Source: Ailurus styani
Taxonomy: Eukaryota; Chordata; Mammalia; Carnivora; Ailuridae
Direction of reading: 5' to 3'
Length of the DNA stretch: 64,000 bases
Assembly: GCA_002007465.1 (NCBI GenBank)
Contig: LNAC01000682.1
Coordinates: 734,363-798,362, forward strand
This document shows positions 21,251-33,116 of the stretch, piece after piece. Position numbers and translations under genes: made by a program. Below the pieces are notes generated by a model, which worked only from the letters and a program-made list of their open reading frames with translations, was not told the origin of the DNA and did no database searches. Every line of letters starts with the position of its first letter. Positions within the stretch are counted from its first letter, which is position 1.

Positions 21251-22204
21251 TATAAAGCTTTGTTAGATTAACAAATGAATAATAAATTAATTTATTAAAT
21301 TTCCGTTATGTATATCATCAGCTCCAGCTCTTTCATCTGCTAAGAGACTTTTACCTGTCTGCCCCTCCCAGGAAATTGCAGCCTGTTATTTACAGCCAGC
21401 TGTCTGACAGGAAGCCAGGATCTATCTTCAGCCACAGGGCCCCATCTCTGCTTTGAGCAGCAGCTGCCTACCCTCGACCCCCCTCCCCCAGTCTGTGCCC
21501 TGTAACTCACCAGGTAGCATTTGATGTGAAGATGAAAGGACCAGCACACCTGGGTGTCTGCCCCACTCTCCAAGCTCCACTTCCTCCACATCAATCACTC
21601 CAACCCTCTCATGGATCCAAATTAAAAGCTGGGCTACCAAGTTCTTGCTATAACAAATTCTGGTTCACAACTGACCCCAAGGCCAGCTCTGTCTAGCCCA
21701 AAAAGACGTGGTGGGGACAGCCAGATGGTCACTTTCCTCGCTCAACCTCTGGGGACCAACTCAATATCCAACTGAGTGTCATTCTCTTCCTGACCTCCCA
21801 GATACTACATAAGAAATATCTGGGAATTGGTGGTAGAAGACCCTGTGCACCTTCAGGGTGTGCCTAAGAGCCAAATTCTGCCAGGTAGTCAGCCTCAGAA
21901 CAGCCTGCTGGAAGAAGTTCTGCTACATATCCATATTAATAGGATAGGCTATATATTGAGTAGTATGGGATACAAACAAAGAGTTTGACCTCCTGTTTTC
22001 GTGGCTTCTCACTGCACAAGAGCCTTCATCAGAATGAATTACTGAGAATAAGAGTGCCTCCTCATCTCCAACATCAGCCATATTTTCATCTTTTGAGTTC
22101 CTTCTGATGCACCCCTTTGGACATGGGGGGCACTCTTTCTTGGGAGGACTCTGGTTCCTTCTGAACACTACTGATGACCCTTGAGGACATTTGAGAGTCA
22201 GCAC
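21251..22204. other. No recognised feature
   Basis: AT-rich at 21250-21310, then unique-looking, moderately GC-rich sequence. The minus frames at 21340-21640 and 21923-22228 have no recognised homology. Confidence 0.45.
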
Positions 22205-22990
22205 ACTCAACCCAGATTTACTGAGCACCTAATAAATCCCAAGGACCATCTATACTGCTGAGTACCCTGTGGCCAACAAAACACAGAGGTCCCTGCTCTC
22301 CTAGCGCACAGTTCTACTAGGCGAGGAGAGAAAACAGGTAAGTCAATAAATAATGAAGATATTTCCAGACAACAACGATGCTGTAAAGTTAATTAGACAA
22401 GGCAATGTGATACAAGGATTTCAAAGGGTCAGGGAACAGTTTCACAAAGAGGTGACATTTGAATTGGTACCTGAATAGTGAGAAGGAGCTGGCTACAGGG
22501 AAACTCGGGGGCAAAACAGAGCATGTCACCAGCACAAAGTCCCAAAGGAGGGAAGACACTTTGAATGCTTCAGGAAGAGAGAGAAAGGCAGCATGGTTGG
22601 AGCATGGGAGAAAAGGAGGGGGTGGGTTTGAAGAGCCAAGGCAGATTATGTAGGACCTTGTAGTTTGCTTTAATGCCATGAGAATCTCTAGAGGGATTTT
22701 GGGTGGGGGCAGACATGATGTGACTTACATTTTACTTATTTTTTTCAAGTGGCTTATATTTGAAAGAACACACTGGCTGTTACATGCAGAAAGGATGGAA
22801 GAGGAGGGGCACAAAGTAAAAGTGGAAACATGAAGACTAATAAGAAGGTCATTCACCAGAGAGCTGATGGTGGCCTGGACCAAGGAAAGTGGTTGGATTT
22901 GGAAATTAGGACAAAGAACCTCATGGAAATCTCCACTCGGTGGCATCTTTACCACCCCACTCCTACAAATTCCTGCAAACGTGCCTTAGT
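22205..22990 (-). mobile_element. L2 3' end and ORF2 C-terminal relic
   Basis: Antisense L2 in consensus order: 'tactgagcacctaataaatc' (3' end), 'aggtgacatttgaattggta', 'attatgtaggaccttgtagt', 'cactggctgttacatgcaga' and 'gatggtggcctggaccaagg' (toward the reverse-transcriptase end). The minus frame at 22389-22679 (KCHLFVKLFPDPL) is a decayed piece of L2 ORF2. Confidence 0.85.
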
Positions 22991-23755
22991 GCAGAAGTCA
23001 TCAGTTGTAGGCCCATGCTCGCTAGAAGCTGGAAGTTCTTCCCAGCATCTTGGCACCATGAGACTGCCCCTTTCCAACTGAGCATAAAAGATATGACCTC
23101 TGACCACAATCCATCTTTCTCCTGATGCCTGCTGTTCAAAGCAGGAACAACCAATCAATAAGCAACAAACTGCTTTATTAGTACTAAGTATTTGGTCTCA
23201 ACCTTAAACTGCCTTAAAAATTTGTTCTGAATGGGAATCTGCTATTTCCTAAAATGTGTTCATTCCAATTTTCCTAGGTCTGGACCATCAGGGTGAAATT
23301 TCTGAGTAGCGAGCTGCTTGATCATCTTCATTGTTTCATTGGTCCATGTGATCCAAGGACAGTGTTTGCTTTTGACAGCATATCATTTCTGTCCCTGCCC
23401 TCATGACTCTTAGGCTCAGCAACGTGTGGTCACTTATAGAGTGACCATTTCAAGCTTCTCTGGTGGAGCAGTAATTGTGAAAGGTAAGGAAGTAGTAGGT
23501 GCAGACCTACAGCCATCGGCATTGCTAAGGTCCCTAAAAGCTTTTTTTCTTGCTGTTTTAGGATAAGGTCTGAAGGCTAGAGAGATAAGAGCCATAAAAC
23601 AGTTGTTGCAGCACCCACACTTGGAAGAATGGAAGTATTTAAAACTATGGAAACCTTATCTGAACTATGGTTAAATCACTTGAATGTTGATAAAAGAATT
23701 ATTGAGGAAGATGGGATTTCCTGGAATTCTTGACACTTTTCCTCTATTTTATAGA
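22991..23755. other. No recognised feature
   Basis: Unique-looking. Opposing short frames at 22940-23158 have no recognised domains. Confidence 0.4.
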
Positions 23756-23850
23756 CTCTTACAGCTGGAAGGAATGAACAAGCCAAATTCTCTCATTTCA
23801 ATGAGGAGGAAACAGAAGTCCAGCAAATGAAAGGAACTTGCCCCCAAACA
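23756..23850 (+). mobile_element. MIR-like relic
   Basis: 'ttacagctggaaggaatgaa', 'ctcatttcaatgaggaggaa', 'acagaagtccagcaaatgaa' and 'ggaacttgcccc' follow an ancient MIR3-type mammalian SINE segment. Confidence 0.45.
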
Positions 23851-25974
23851 AAACAAATTGGTGCTTATCTTTACCTAGTTTATTTCCAAAAGCAGAGCCG
23901 GGGACCAGGGCTTGCATGCCAGTGGCACATTTTGGGAAATGATCCTAAGGAACGGGAGTAAGAGCACTGGGAAAGGCAAAGTGGAGAAGGATAGAAAGCC
24001 AACTTGTGTCCCCCTAATGGTCAAGGGTTTCCCCCTGGGGTATCCTGGACAGTGGGTATCAGAATGGCTGAGCAGGTGCCCCAGGCTGATCCAGGGCAGA
24101 CAGGAGATACGCACAGTCCCACTGAGGTGAGCCGCTTTGGTGTTTTTCCACCACTTCTAGCCATCGGAGGCCATGGCCACTGGACATGTGCAAAGGGTGA
24201 AAGGCAGGTTAGAATATGGAATTCAAATTCACAAGTATTAATGCTTACTACGAAATACTGCCTTTCAAATAAGACTGCCAGAATTCCAGATTACTGAACG
24301 ATAAGGTACACATTTAGCTATAAATACAAAAATCAGAATGAACTATATTGGCAGTGACTCACCAGTATCTCAGACACCCGGGGTCTATACTCACTTTCGT
24401 TCACTTCTTGGGCATGCTGCCCTTGGTTAGCAGTTCAGACACCAGAAGAGTTGAGTTCTTTTTCATCCCTTCCATTGGTTCACTCCAAGTAGGGGGCTGA
24501 GCTCCAAGTGAGCTATAGCAGAGTCAAATAGGAGTCTTCGAAACTTCTCTGCTCACAGTCCCCTTTATTAGCATATAGGATTCCTCATCTGTCACCTCAG
24601 AAAAATCCAAACAGAATAAATGAGGATAATGAAACTGTCTTTGAGAAGTCACATGCCCTTCCCCCAAATGTCCACACTGTTATAATATCTTCATGAAATT
24701 TCTTTTTTTAATCTCATGAAATTCTTAAGCACTTTCAGAATTTGTCATCTTTAATTCACAGATGTATAATAGGAATATCTGTAAACATTTTAGCACTAGT
24801 AGTATCTTTTTATTTCACAGCTGATGGGGTCTTTGTTTTTGCCAACCAGAGGACACAGCTGATCACACTAACATTCTCAATTTTATTTGTCTCAAGGCCT
24901 AAAATAACAACAAGCAGTTTAAGCCATTCCATCTTTGGTGGGTTTTGACCATGAGAAAGTTTCTTTCTGTTACTGATCCCAGCCCTCCGGCTTGCTTCTC
25001 CCTTTTGGGGCCACAAGAAAAAGTCTGGTCCTTTTCCCCTGCGGTAGCTATTTTCATGTCTGAAGACAACTGCTATGTTCCTTGTCATCTTTAAGACTCA
25101 CTTTCTGACAAAACAACCTACTTTGGTACACACCTCTCCTAGAAACTGAACACTAGAATTATTTCAAAGAAACAAAGGGTTTAATGAAGGTGACCTTAAA
25201 TATATTATAAATATGAATTCTGAGAGAAACTTCCTATATCTTTATTGCACCTCCCTACTCCAATGGCAATGGAGACGTGGAAAGTCATTATGTTGACATT
25301 GCATGATAAAGTGTTTGAGCAGCTGGTTTATGGGTTGTGGTGCTTTGCAATACAGTTTTGAATAATGCAGTTAATCCTAAAATGTTATTAAAACATCAGA
25401 TTAGCCTCTGTGATAGTACAAGGTGACCTGGTCAGTTGTGGTAGCACAAAATTCTGAATGCAAAAAAAGAGGGCTTACTACCACAACCATGCAAGGGATA
25501 TGTATTAAACTCTTCCCTTTTTTCTAGGATGTGTCAAATTTACTTATTTACTTATTTACCTAGGCCTTGTCCAATTATTAGAAAAAGTTTTGTAGTCACT
25601 TATACAAATATATACATGATTTCAAATAATGTCAATGAAAAGTGGGGACAAAGGAAAAACCAGAATAAGCCAAGGGGTGGGTCTGTTCATAAAAGAAGAG
25701 TCAAAAATTTATATGCAAATTGCTCAAATTTGGATCCCGTTATCTTGAGGTCAGAAAAAAGGGAGTTGTAGTCATTTAGAAATGTCACAGGCATCCCTAA
25801 GAAAAAAATATGAAGCCAAGGGATGAAAAGTTCCACACAGTGGCTCGAGTTTGACTGTTTAGAAGGCTCCCAAGTCAGAGTACTATTTTCTGCAGCAAAC
25901 AATATTCTTATTTTCTAGGTGCACGATGTTTCTATAGAGTTATAAAGCTGAATAAAAAAAGTACATATTACTTA
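23851..25974. other. No recognised feature over about 2.1 kb
   Basis: No repeats or coding sequence I recognise. The stretch around 25250-25480 is free of recognisable repeats and could hold conserved non-coding sequence, but only comparison with other genomes could show that. Confidence 0.4.
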
Positions 25975-26200
25975 GGAAATATATATATAATACATAAATA
26001 TATATTTATAGTATAAATATATATTTATTAGCCATATTAGATCTAATATATATTTATATATAATTACATTTTATATAATTATATATAATATATTTCTATA
26101 TTATATATTTATATTTCTATATAAATACATATTTGTATATAATTATATAGATAAATATATATTTATTAGAGATATATACATATATTAGAGTATAAAGATA
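25975..26200. repeat. Long AT-rich (TA/TTTA) low-complexity tract
   Basis: More than 200 bases almost entirely of A and T, with many ATATAT and TATATTTAT words and local self-complementarity. Such tracts can form cruciforms and vary in length. Confidence 0.95.
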
Positions 26201-26394
26201 TAAAGACATGTGTGGGAATAATAACTACCAAATGAACAGGACAGTAACTTCCAAACAGGAGAGTGAGACAGGATATCATGGAAACTTCAACTATGTCAAT
26301 AGTATTTTATTTCTTATGTTGGATTATGGATATGTGGAAGTTACTTTTCTCTAGACCTAAAATATTTCAGTCTTTATTTTATTCTGACTGTTAT

Positions 26395-27950
26395 GGAGAC
26401 AAAAGTGAGATAATAAGATAATTAAGGAGGTTATTAAAGTTGTTTGAGAGAGAGGAAGGTAAATTGGACTAAAATGATAGAGGGTGGTGACATGTTGTAC
26501 TACAGGGATGACCTAGAGGGAATGGTTGGAGCTAGTATGGGGGAGAATATTATAACCACTAGATCTCTTTGAATATATAAAGTGGGAGATGTTTGATAGG
26601 CAAACAAGTGAAAATATTGTGTAGATGATTGAATATATGAGTCTAAAACTCAGAAGAAAGATCTGGTCTGCTAATTAAACTTTGAGTCATCAACACATGC
26701 ATGTTGTTGTTTTTTTTTAATATACCTGAGACTGTAGGAGACCACCCATAGTGTCTGGATAGAGAAAAGGGCAAAGTAAAGAGTCTTGGGCATCATAGCA
26801 TTTTAAGATCTAGAACAGAAGCAGCAGCCAATTAAAGAGTCTGAGGAAGTGTGGGCAGTGGGGCAGAGAGAAAAAAAAGAAGAATGTGTTATCTCAGAAT
26901 GAGATGAAGTATGCTTCAAAGATGGGAAGGGTCAATTGGATCGGATGCCACTGAGAAGTCAGATGAGAACAAAAAATTGACCTTCAGCTTTGTCAAGATG
27001 TAGGTCAAAGGGAACCTTAAAAAGCCCTGTCAGTGTGGATTGAATGTGGCTGGAGTGACGGGTCTTCTTTAAGGTGGGAAATGTTAAAGTATGTATGTCT
27101 GAAATGACCTAGTTGAAAGGAAAAAAGTGTTAATACAGGACAGAAAGGAGATAATGGAAATAGAGAATCCTTAGGTTGAGGGGAGAGGGAAGCAGGGTAA
27201 AACACAGGGCTCAAACAGGACATGGTGTAAACCTTCCATTATAAACTGAGGTACAAATGCAGGCAGAATGTCAGACAAAAAGTAGAAGACAAGGTCAACT
27301 CACAAAATTAAGTTGTTTTTCTCTATGAAGTCGGAGTTGAGGTCTTAGCTGAGATTAAGAGGCAAGAGGATATTGGAGGCTTCAGGGTAAAAGAGAAGTA
27401 AATTAGCTGTTTGAGAAGGTAGAAGGATAACTATTGGGGGAGAGTTTTAGGCACGTCTGATGTATTGAGTGCCCATGTGACATCTAAAGTCACAAATTTG
27501 AAGTAATTTAATGTCATTTTCCCCAGTATTATTCAGCTTCTTGGGTACAAACACGGAGTAAGCAGAAAACTAGGGTTTAACCAGGTTGTTTTTCCAGGAG
27601 TAATTATGAAGGGAGAGAGGAACAAAGAGTATTTACAAGGAGACAGTTATACTGCATAGTTTGTATGACCTAAAGGGAGTAGGGAGGGAAATAGACAGTG
27701 AAGGATGGTGATAAAAGATAAAGTCAAAGATTTGAAAGCTTCAATAAAGTCAGATATCTTCTTCCATGACATAACCAGAGTAATGAGACAGAAGGAAAGG
27801 CAATGATGATCAGATAGTGGGATATATAAAATGGAGAATTAGGTACTGATTCATTTATTATGGATGGCAAAGTCTAGACTAGACAATGACCATGTGAATG
27901 ATGGCTGGGGGCAGTGAAGAAAGAATGGCGGCAAAAAAATATCAACAAAT
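26395..27950 (-). mobile_element. Long L2 (LINE-2) ORF2 relic including reverse transcriptase
   Basis: About 1.5 kb in antisense L2 order. On the minus strand around 26930-26975 the sequence corresponds to the L2/CR1 reverse-transcriptase block normally read LDLSAAFDTVDH, here mutated. Upstream coding parts extend to about 27950 (for example 'cttgggtacaaacacggagt', 'gggtttaaccaggttgtttt'). Frames are broken and no functional protein is possible. It is collinear with the family, without obvious younger insertions. Confidence 0.8.
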
Positions 27951-28719
27951 TTCACAGCTACCTAAAAAAGGCATTGATCACTTAACAAAAATAATAAAAA
28001 TTAAGATTAAAGATAAAATGCCAAATGGTCTCAACAAGGGAAGTTACTAAAATGGGCAGGAAGGGAGATGGTGGAGAGACTAGAAAAATAAAAACATGCC
28101 AAGGTCATGTTTTATTTGGAAAGGGTATATAAACACTTATTAATTTTAAGTGTGGATATAAAAATGTGTTTACATGTATTCATTTAAGAGTTAAAGATAA
28201 ACTGCTAGAAGACAAGAAATAGTATCTAAATTCTTATGTCATTAAGAAGGAAAAAGATTAAAGAAAATGCAATCAATTCACTAAAAAGCAACATGAAGGG
28301 AACAAGAACATAAAATATGGTAAATATAAAACTAAAATAAGATGGCAGGAATAACTTTGTATTTGTATAAATAACTGCAAAAAATGCAAATTGTGGAGAT
28401 GGGAGGGAAGACTTCTGAAATAGCTGAAGGACAAACTCGGGAAAATCCTTTGACCAAAAAGAAATAATAAAACTGAGCAAAATTTTAATAAACAAACTTT
28501 AATGATTCTGGCAATTGACCAAAGCATACAACAAATTGGATGTGTTTATAAAAATGGAAGGAATCTATGACATTTTAGTTTTCAGCAGTTCCCATTTCCC
28601 CCAACTCCAGCTCTGTGGCATAGGGGTTCTATCTCAGTGGGACAGGCCACAAGGCTGGTAGCTCCTGCTGAAAGGGATTGACATTATTTGCAATAGAAGT
28701 CAAAGATGTCCATGCCCAG
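27951..28719. other. AT-rich, probably decayed L1/HAL1-type sequence
   Basis: A-rich on the plus strand and continuous with the L1M that follows. The piece 28590-28690 resembles an L1M-associated segment. I cannot place it firmly. The minus frames at 28226-28527 are chance readings of A-rich sequence. Confidence 0.3.
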
Positions 28720-28779
28720 GAAATACTTTTAATGTTAAATGTTTAAGTGTTAAATAAGGGAATACTATGAGCACTTCTT

Positions 28780-28976
28780 TTTTAAAGATTTTATTTATTT
28801 ATTTGACAGAGAGAGAGAGAGAAATCACAAGCAGGCAGGGAGGCAGGCAGAGAGAGAGGGAGAAGCAGGTTCCCTGCTGAGCAGAGAGCCCTATGCAGGG
28901 TTGGATCCCAGGACCCTGAGATCATGACCTGAACCAAAGGCAGAGGCTTAACCAGACTGAGCCACCCAGGCGCCCC
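28780..28976 (-). mobile_element. CAN-SINE
   Basis: Antisense copy ending GAGCCACCCAGGCGCCCC. Imperfect duplication CTATGAGCACTTCTTTT versus CTATGAACACTTTTA on the two sides. Splits the L1M ORF2. Confidence 0.93.
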
Positions 28977-30824
28977 CTATGAACACTTTTATGCCAGCAA
29001 ATTAGACAGCTTAGAGGAAATCAAGAGGTTCCTAGAAAGGCAAAATTTTAACAAAATGACTCAAGAATTTAAAAAAATTTTGACTAGACTTAAAGAAGCG
29101 AAGACATTGAAATAGTAATTGAACATTTTCCAACAAGTAAAAGTACCAGCCCAGGTGGCTTCAGTGGTGAGTTCTATCAAACATTTAAAGAAGAATTAAT
29201 ACTAATCCTTCAGAAACTCTTACAGAAAGTAAAGGAGAAAAAAACTTTCCAATTCATTCTATCAGGCTAAGATTACCCTGATACTAAAGCCAATATCCCT
29301 TATGAATGTATATGCAAAAAATTCTCAGGAAATTATTAGCAAACTGAATCCAGCAACATATAAAAAATTATATAGCATGACCAAATGGGATTTATCCAAT
29401 ATTTCAAGGTTGGTTTAACACTCAAAAAATCCCACAATTAATGTAATACACCGTGTTGATAGAACAAAAGACCAAACTATTTGGCCATTTCAACAGATGA
29501 AGAAAAAACATTTCACAAAATCCAGCAGCCATGAATGATAAAACTCTCGGCAAACTCAGAATAGAAAGAAATTTCTTCAACCTGATGAAGGAGATCCATG
29601 AAAAACCTACATCCAGTACCATACTTAATGATAACAGACTACATTCTTTTCCCCTAATATTGGGGCAAAAGCTAGGATGGCTGCTTTCATCACATCTATT
29701 CTACCTTGCACTGGAGGTTTTAGCTAGTGCAAGCAGATAAAAAAAAATAAATAAAATGTATCCCAATTGGAAAATAGAATTAAAACTGTTTTTATTCATG
29801 GACAACATAATCCTATATGTAGAAAATCAAAATAGTAGAACTAATCAACAAGTTCAGCAACTAATAACAAGTTAAATATACAAAAATCAATTGTATTTGT
29901 ATATACTCACAATAAACGATCCAAAAATAAAGAAAACAATTCCATGCACAGTAACATCAAAAAGTGTTATAAATTTAGAAATAAATTTAACAAAATAAGT
30001 ACAAGATTTGTGCATAGAAAACTACAAAATGTTGCTCAGAGAAACTAAAAAAATTAAATAAATAAATATGTTCTATTCATGGACTGAAAGACTCAAAATG
30101 ATGGTAATTATCCCAAATTAATTTATAGATTCAATGTAGTTTCTGTCAAAATTTTAGGTGTTTTTTTTTTTTGGAGGAATTGTCAAGATGATCCTAAAAT
30201 TTATATGAAAATGCAAATTACTCAGAATAACCAGAGGATCTTGAAGGAGAAGAACAAAATTGAAGGGGTTTCAAGTCCCAATTTTAAAACTTACTATAAA
30301 GCTATAGTAGTCAAGACAGTATAGTGTAAACATAAGTCTAGACATAAACAGAATTAAGCATACAAAGACAAACCATTACATTTATATTGATATTTGTATA
30401 GTGTGTCAAAGTAATGACTAGTTTTTTAATCATATGATTCTGGGACAATTGGACATCCATATGCAAAAAGATGATTTTAGATCCTTATCCCAAACCATAA
30501 ACAAAAATTAACAGAAAATAAATCATTGACCTAAATGTTAGAGCTAAAACTATAAAACTTTCAGAAAAAAGAATAAGAGAAAATTTTCATGACTTTGGGT
30601 TAGGCAAAGATTACTTGGATATGATACCAACGGAAGTATCCATTTTATTTAATTATAAATTTGACTCCATCAACATGAAAAATGTTTGCACTACAAAGAC
30701 TCTATTAAGAAAATGAAAAACAAGCCACAAATTAAGAGAAAATATTTGCAAATCATTTATCTGAATCAAAAACTTTTATTCAGAATATATAAATGACATT
30801 TATAACTCAATAATAAAAGACAGA

Positions 30825-30838
30825 CAATCCAATTTTAA
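30825..30838. repeat. 14-bp direct repeat flanking an inverted L1 (other copy 32084-32097)
   Basis: CAATCCAATTTTAA at both ends of the minus-strand L1 segment. In the host plus-strand L1 this word occurs once, so it is a duplicated target. Confidence 0.85.
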
Positions 30839-30865
30839 TTACTTCAACAATATTTTATAGTTTTT

Positions 30866-31055
30866 AAAAAATATTTTATTTATTTACTTAGAGAGCAAGT
30901 GAGAGAGAGCACCAGCATAGGAAATGGCAGGGGGAGAGAGAGAAGCAGACTCTCCACTGAACAGGGAACCTAATGTGGGGCTTGATCCCAAGACCCTGGG
31001 ACCATGACCTGAGCCCAAGACAGATGTTTAACTGACAGAGCCACGCAGGCACCCT
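30866..31055 (-). mobile_element. CAN-SINE
   Basis: Flanked by AACAATATTTTATAGTTTT at 30846-30864 and 31056-31074. Ends GAGCCACGCAGGCACCC (one change in the usual ACCCAGG). More diverged than neighbouring copies. Confidence 0.93.
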
Positions 31056-31243
31056 AACAATATTTTATAGTTTTAAAGTCATTTTGATGTTACTGTAAAT
31101 GCACTTGTTTTCTTAGCTTTATTTTTGCATTGCTCATTGCAAGTAAATAAGAATACAATTGATTTTTAAAATTTTCATCTCACACTTGCAACCTGTTCAG
31201 CTTGTTTATTCATTCTAATAGTTCTTCAGGAGATTTCTTAGGA

Positions 31244-31448
31244 CTTTTTTTTTTTTAAAGATGTTATTTATTTATTTATTTCACAGAGGAAGAGAGATCT
31301 CAAGTAGTCTGAGAGGCAGGCAGAGAGAGAGGAGGAAGCAGGCTCCCCGCTGAGCAGGGATCCCGATGTGGGCCTCGATCCCAGGACCCTGAGATCATGA
31401 CCTGAGCCGAAGGCAGAGGCTTTAACCCACTGAGCCACCCAGGTGCGC
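31244..31448 (-). mobile_element. CAN-SINE
   Basis: Perfect 12-bp duplication GATTTCTTAGGA at 31232-31243 and 31449-31460. Long poly(T), purine block and GAGCCACCCAGGTGCGC end. Young-looking. Confidence 0.95.
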
Positions 31449-31551
31449 GATTTCTTAGGATTTTATATACAAGATCATGTCATCTGCAAATAAAGTAGTT
31501 TTACTTCTCTCTTCCCAATCTAGATACCCTCCCCACAATCCATATTCTTGC

Positions 31552-31884
31552 CTAATTGCCCTTCAAAAGCTCTAGTACAATGTTGAATATAAGTAGCAAG
31601 AGCAGACATCCTTGTCTTGTTCTTGATCCTAGAGAAAAAGCTTTCAGTCCTTCACCACTGAGTATTGTTAATTGTGGTTTTTCACAGATACCCTTTATTA
31701 GGTTGAGAAAATTGTCTTCTATTCTTGCTTTGGTAATTTTTGTTGTTGTTGTTATAAAAGTATATTGAATTTTATCAAATACCATTTCTACATCTATTGA
31801 AATGATCATGAAGCTTTTGTCCTGTATTCTATCTATATGGTGTGTTACATTAATAGATTTTTGGATGTTAAAACAATCTTGCAT
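31552..31884 (-). pseudogene. L1 ORF2 reverse-transcriptase fragment
   Basis: A 110-codon open frame contains FNIQKSINVTHHIDR, MIISIDVEMVFDKIQ (the block around the first catalytic aspartate, usually SIDAEKAFDKIQ) and RTRQGCLLLLLIFNIVLE. These are consecutive reverse-transcriptase blocks. The frame is truncated on both sides and cannot encode an active enzyme. Confidence 0.9.
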
Positions 31885-32348
31885 TCCCAGGATAAATCCT
31901 ACTTAGTTATGGTGTATAATTCTTTTTATCTGTTGCTGAATTCAATTTGCTAGTATTTTATTGAGGATTTTTGTGTCTATATTCATAAGAGATATTGACT
32001 GATAGTTTTATTTTTCTCATGATGTCTTTGTCTGATTTGGTATCAGGGGAATACTGACCTAATAGAAAGAGTTAGAAAATGTTCAATCCAATTTTAAAAT
32101 GGGCAAAATATTTAATTATTGCCATTCTACTATGGGTAGTTATACACCAACAACCATACTAAACTAGAAGAAATGGATATATTCACAGAAATATACAACT
32201 AAGGAAGACTGAATCATGAAGAAATAGAAAATCTGAACAGACCAGTAACAGAGAGATTGAATCAGTAATCAAAAACCTCACAACTCAGAAAAGCCCAGAA
32301 CTAGATGGTTTCCTTAGTGAATTCTACCAAACATTTAAAGAAGAATTA

Positions 32349-32585
32349 ATGCCAATCCTTCTCAAAGTGTTTCAAAAAATTGAAGAGAAGGGAACATTCC
32401 AAAACTCATTTTATAAGACCAGCATTATCCTGAATCCAAAGTCAGATAAAGATACTGCAAGGAAGGAAAACTACAGACCAATATCCCTGATGAATATGGA
32501 TGCAAAAATCCTCAATAAAATATTGGCAAACCAAATCCAACAGTACATTGAAAGTATCATATACCTTGAGTGGGATCTATTCTGA
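32349..32585 (+). pseudogene. L1 ORF2 reverse-transcriptase N-terminal fragment
   Basis: A 78-codon frame reads [20 protein letters not shown], then [20 protein letters not shown] and IQQYIESII, which are well-known L1 reverse-transcriptase blocks. It ends at a stop at 32583-32585 and is followed by broken frames. Confidence 0.9.
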
Positions 32586-32645
32586 GATGCAAGGATTGGT
32601 AAACATACGCAAAACAATAAATGTGATAAACCACATTAATTGGTT

Positions 32646-33116
32646 CGCCTCCACACAGTTGGGGCAGCTGTACTGTACCTCCAAGCCACTGTTGCCACCC
32701 ACAGCCTGCCTGGTGGCTGTCACTAATAAACCAAAGCCACCAGATTTCAGAACATCATCTCCCAGGGGCCAGGCCTATTGCTGCCTACCATTCCAGTGCC
32801 AGCCTGGCCTTCCTATGTGTAGACATTTTTTCAATAAATATACTCACAGTACTCTAAGTATATTTTCTCTTCCTTATGATTTTCTTAAAAATATTTTCTT
32901 TTCTCTAGCTTTCTCTATTGTAAGAATACAGAATATAATGTATATAACGTATAAAATATGTATTTTATACGTATTAATCATTATGGTTCAATAAGGCTTC
33001 TGGACGACAGTAAACTACTAGTAGTTAAGTTTTAGGGTAGTCAGTTTATTACATGGATTTTCGACTGCATGGGGATTGGTCCCCATAACTCCTACCTTGT
33101 TAAAGAGTCAACTGTA
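32646..33116 (+). mobile_element. Tigger/MER2-like DNA transposon remnant inside L1
   Basis: The right part is clear: 'gtagttaagttttagggtag', 'ggattttcgactgcatgggg' and the terminal 'agagtcaactg', matching the TIR of Tigger-type elements (CAGTTGACCC at the other end, not recognisable here). The leftmost 150 bases (32646-32800) are GC-richer and not clearly part of it. Confidence 0.65.
32947..32972. other. Near-perfect palindrome
   Basis: ACGTATAAAATA (32947-32958), two-base spacer, TATTTTATACGT (32961-32972), forming a perfect 12-bp inverted repeat inside the Tigger-like element. Confidence 0.95.

Larger units (their letters stand above)
28720..30838 (+). mobile_element. Old L1M, ORF2 central part, with a SINE inside
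   Basis: Plus-strand L1 ORF2 order: 'ttatgccagcaaattagaca', 'gttctatcaaacatttaaag', 'gggatttatccaatatttca' and 'caatccaattttaa' at the right end. The reverse-transcriptase reading frame is broken by many stops (relic frame at 29531-29740). It is interrupted by a CAN-SINE at 28780-28976 and cut at 30838 by an L1 in the opposite orientation. Confidence 0.8.
30839..32083 (-). mobile_element. Internal L1 ORF2 segment inserted without a poly(A) tail
   Basis: Antisense L1 ORF2 from the central reverse-transcriptase region to an inner point. It has neither a 3' UTR nor a T-run at its left junction, yet it is bracketed by the 14-bp repeat. Two SINEs (30866-31055 and 31244-31448) lie inside it. Order of events: plus-strand L1M, then this segment, then the SINEs. 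Confidence 0.8.

Noticed and set aside
26000..26190. AT-rich tract as a possible replication origin or matrix attachment region
   Set aside because: Only base composition supports it. Simple TA expansion explains it.
32500..32994. 164-codon plus-strand open frame
   Set aside because: Runs from L1 ORF2 in the wrong frame into unassigned and Tigger-like sequence. A chimera of repeats, not a gene.
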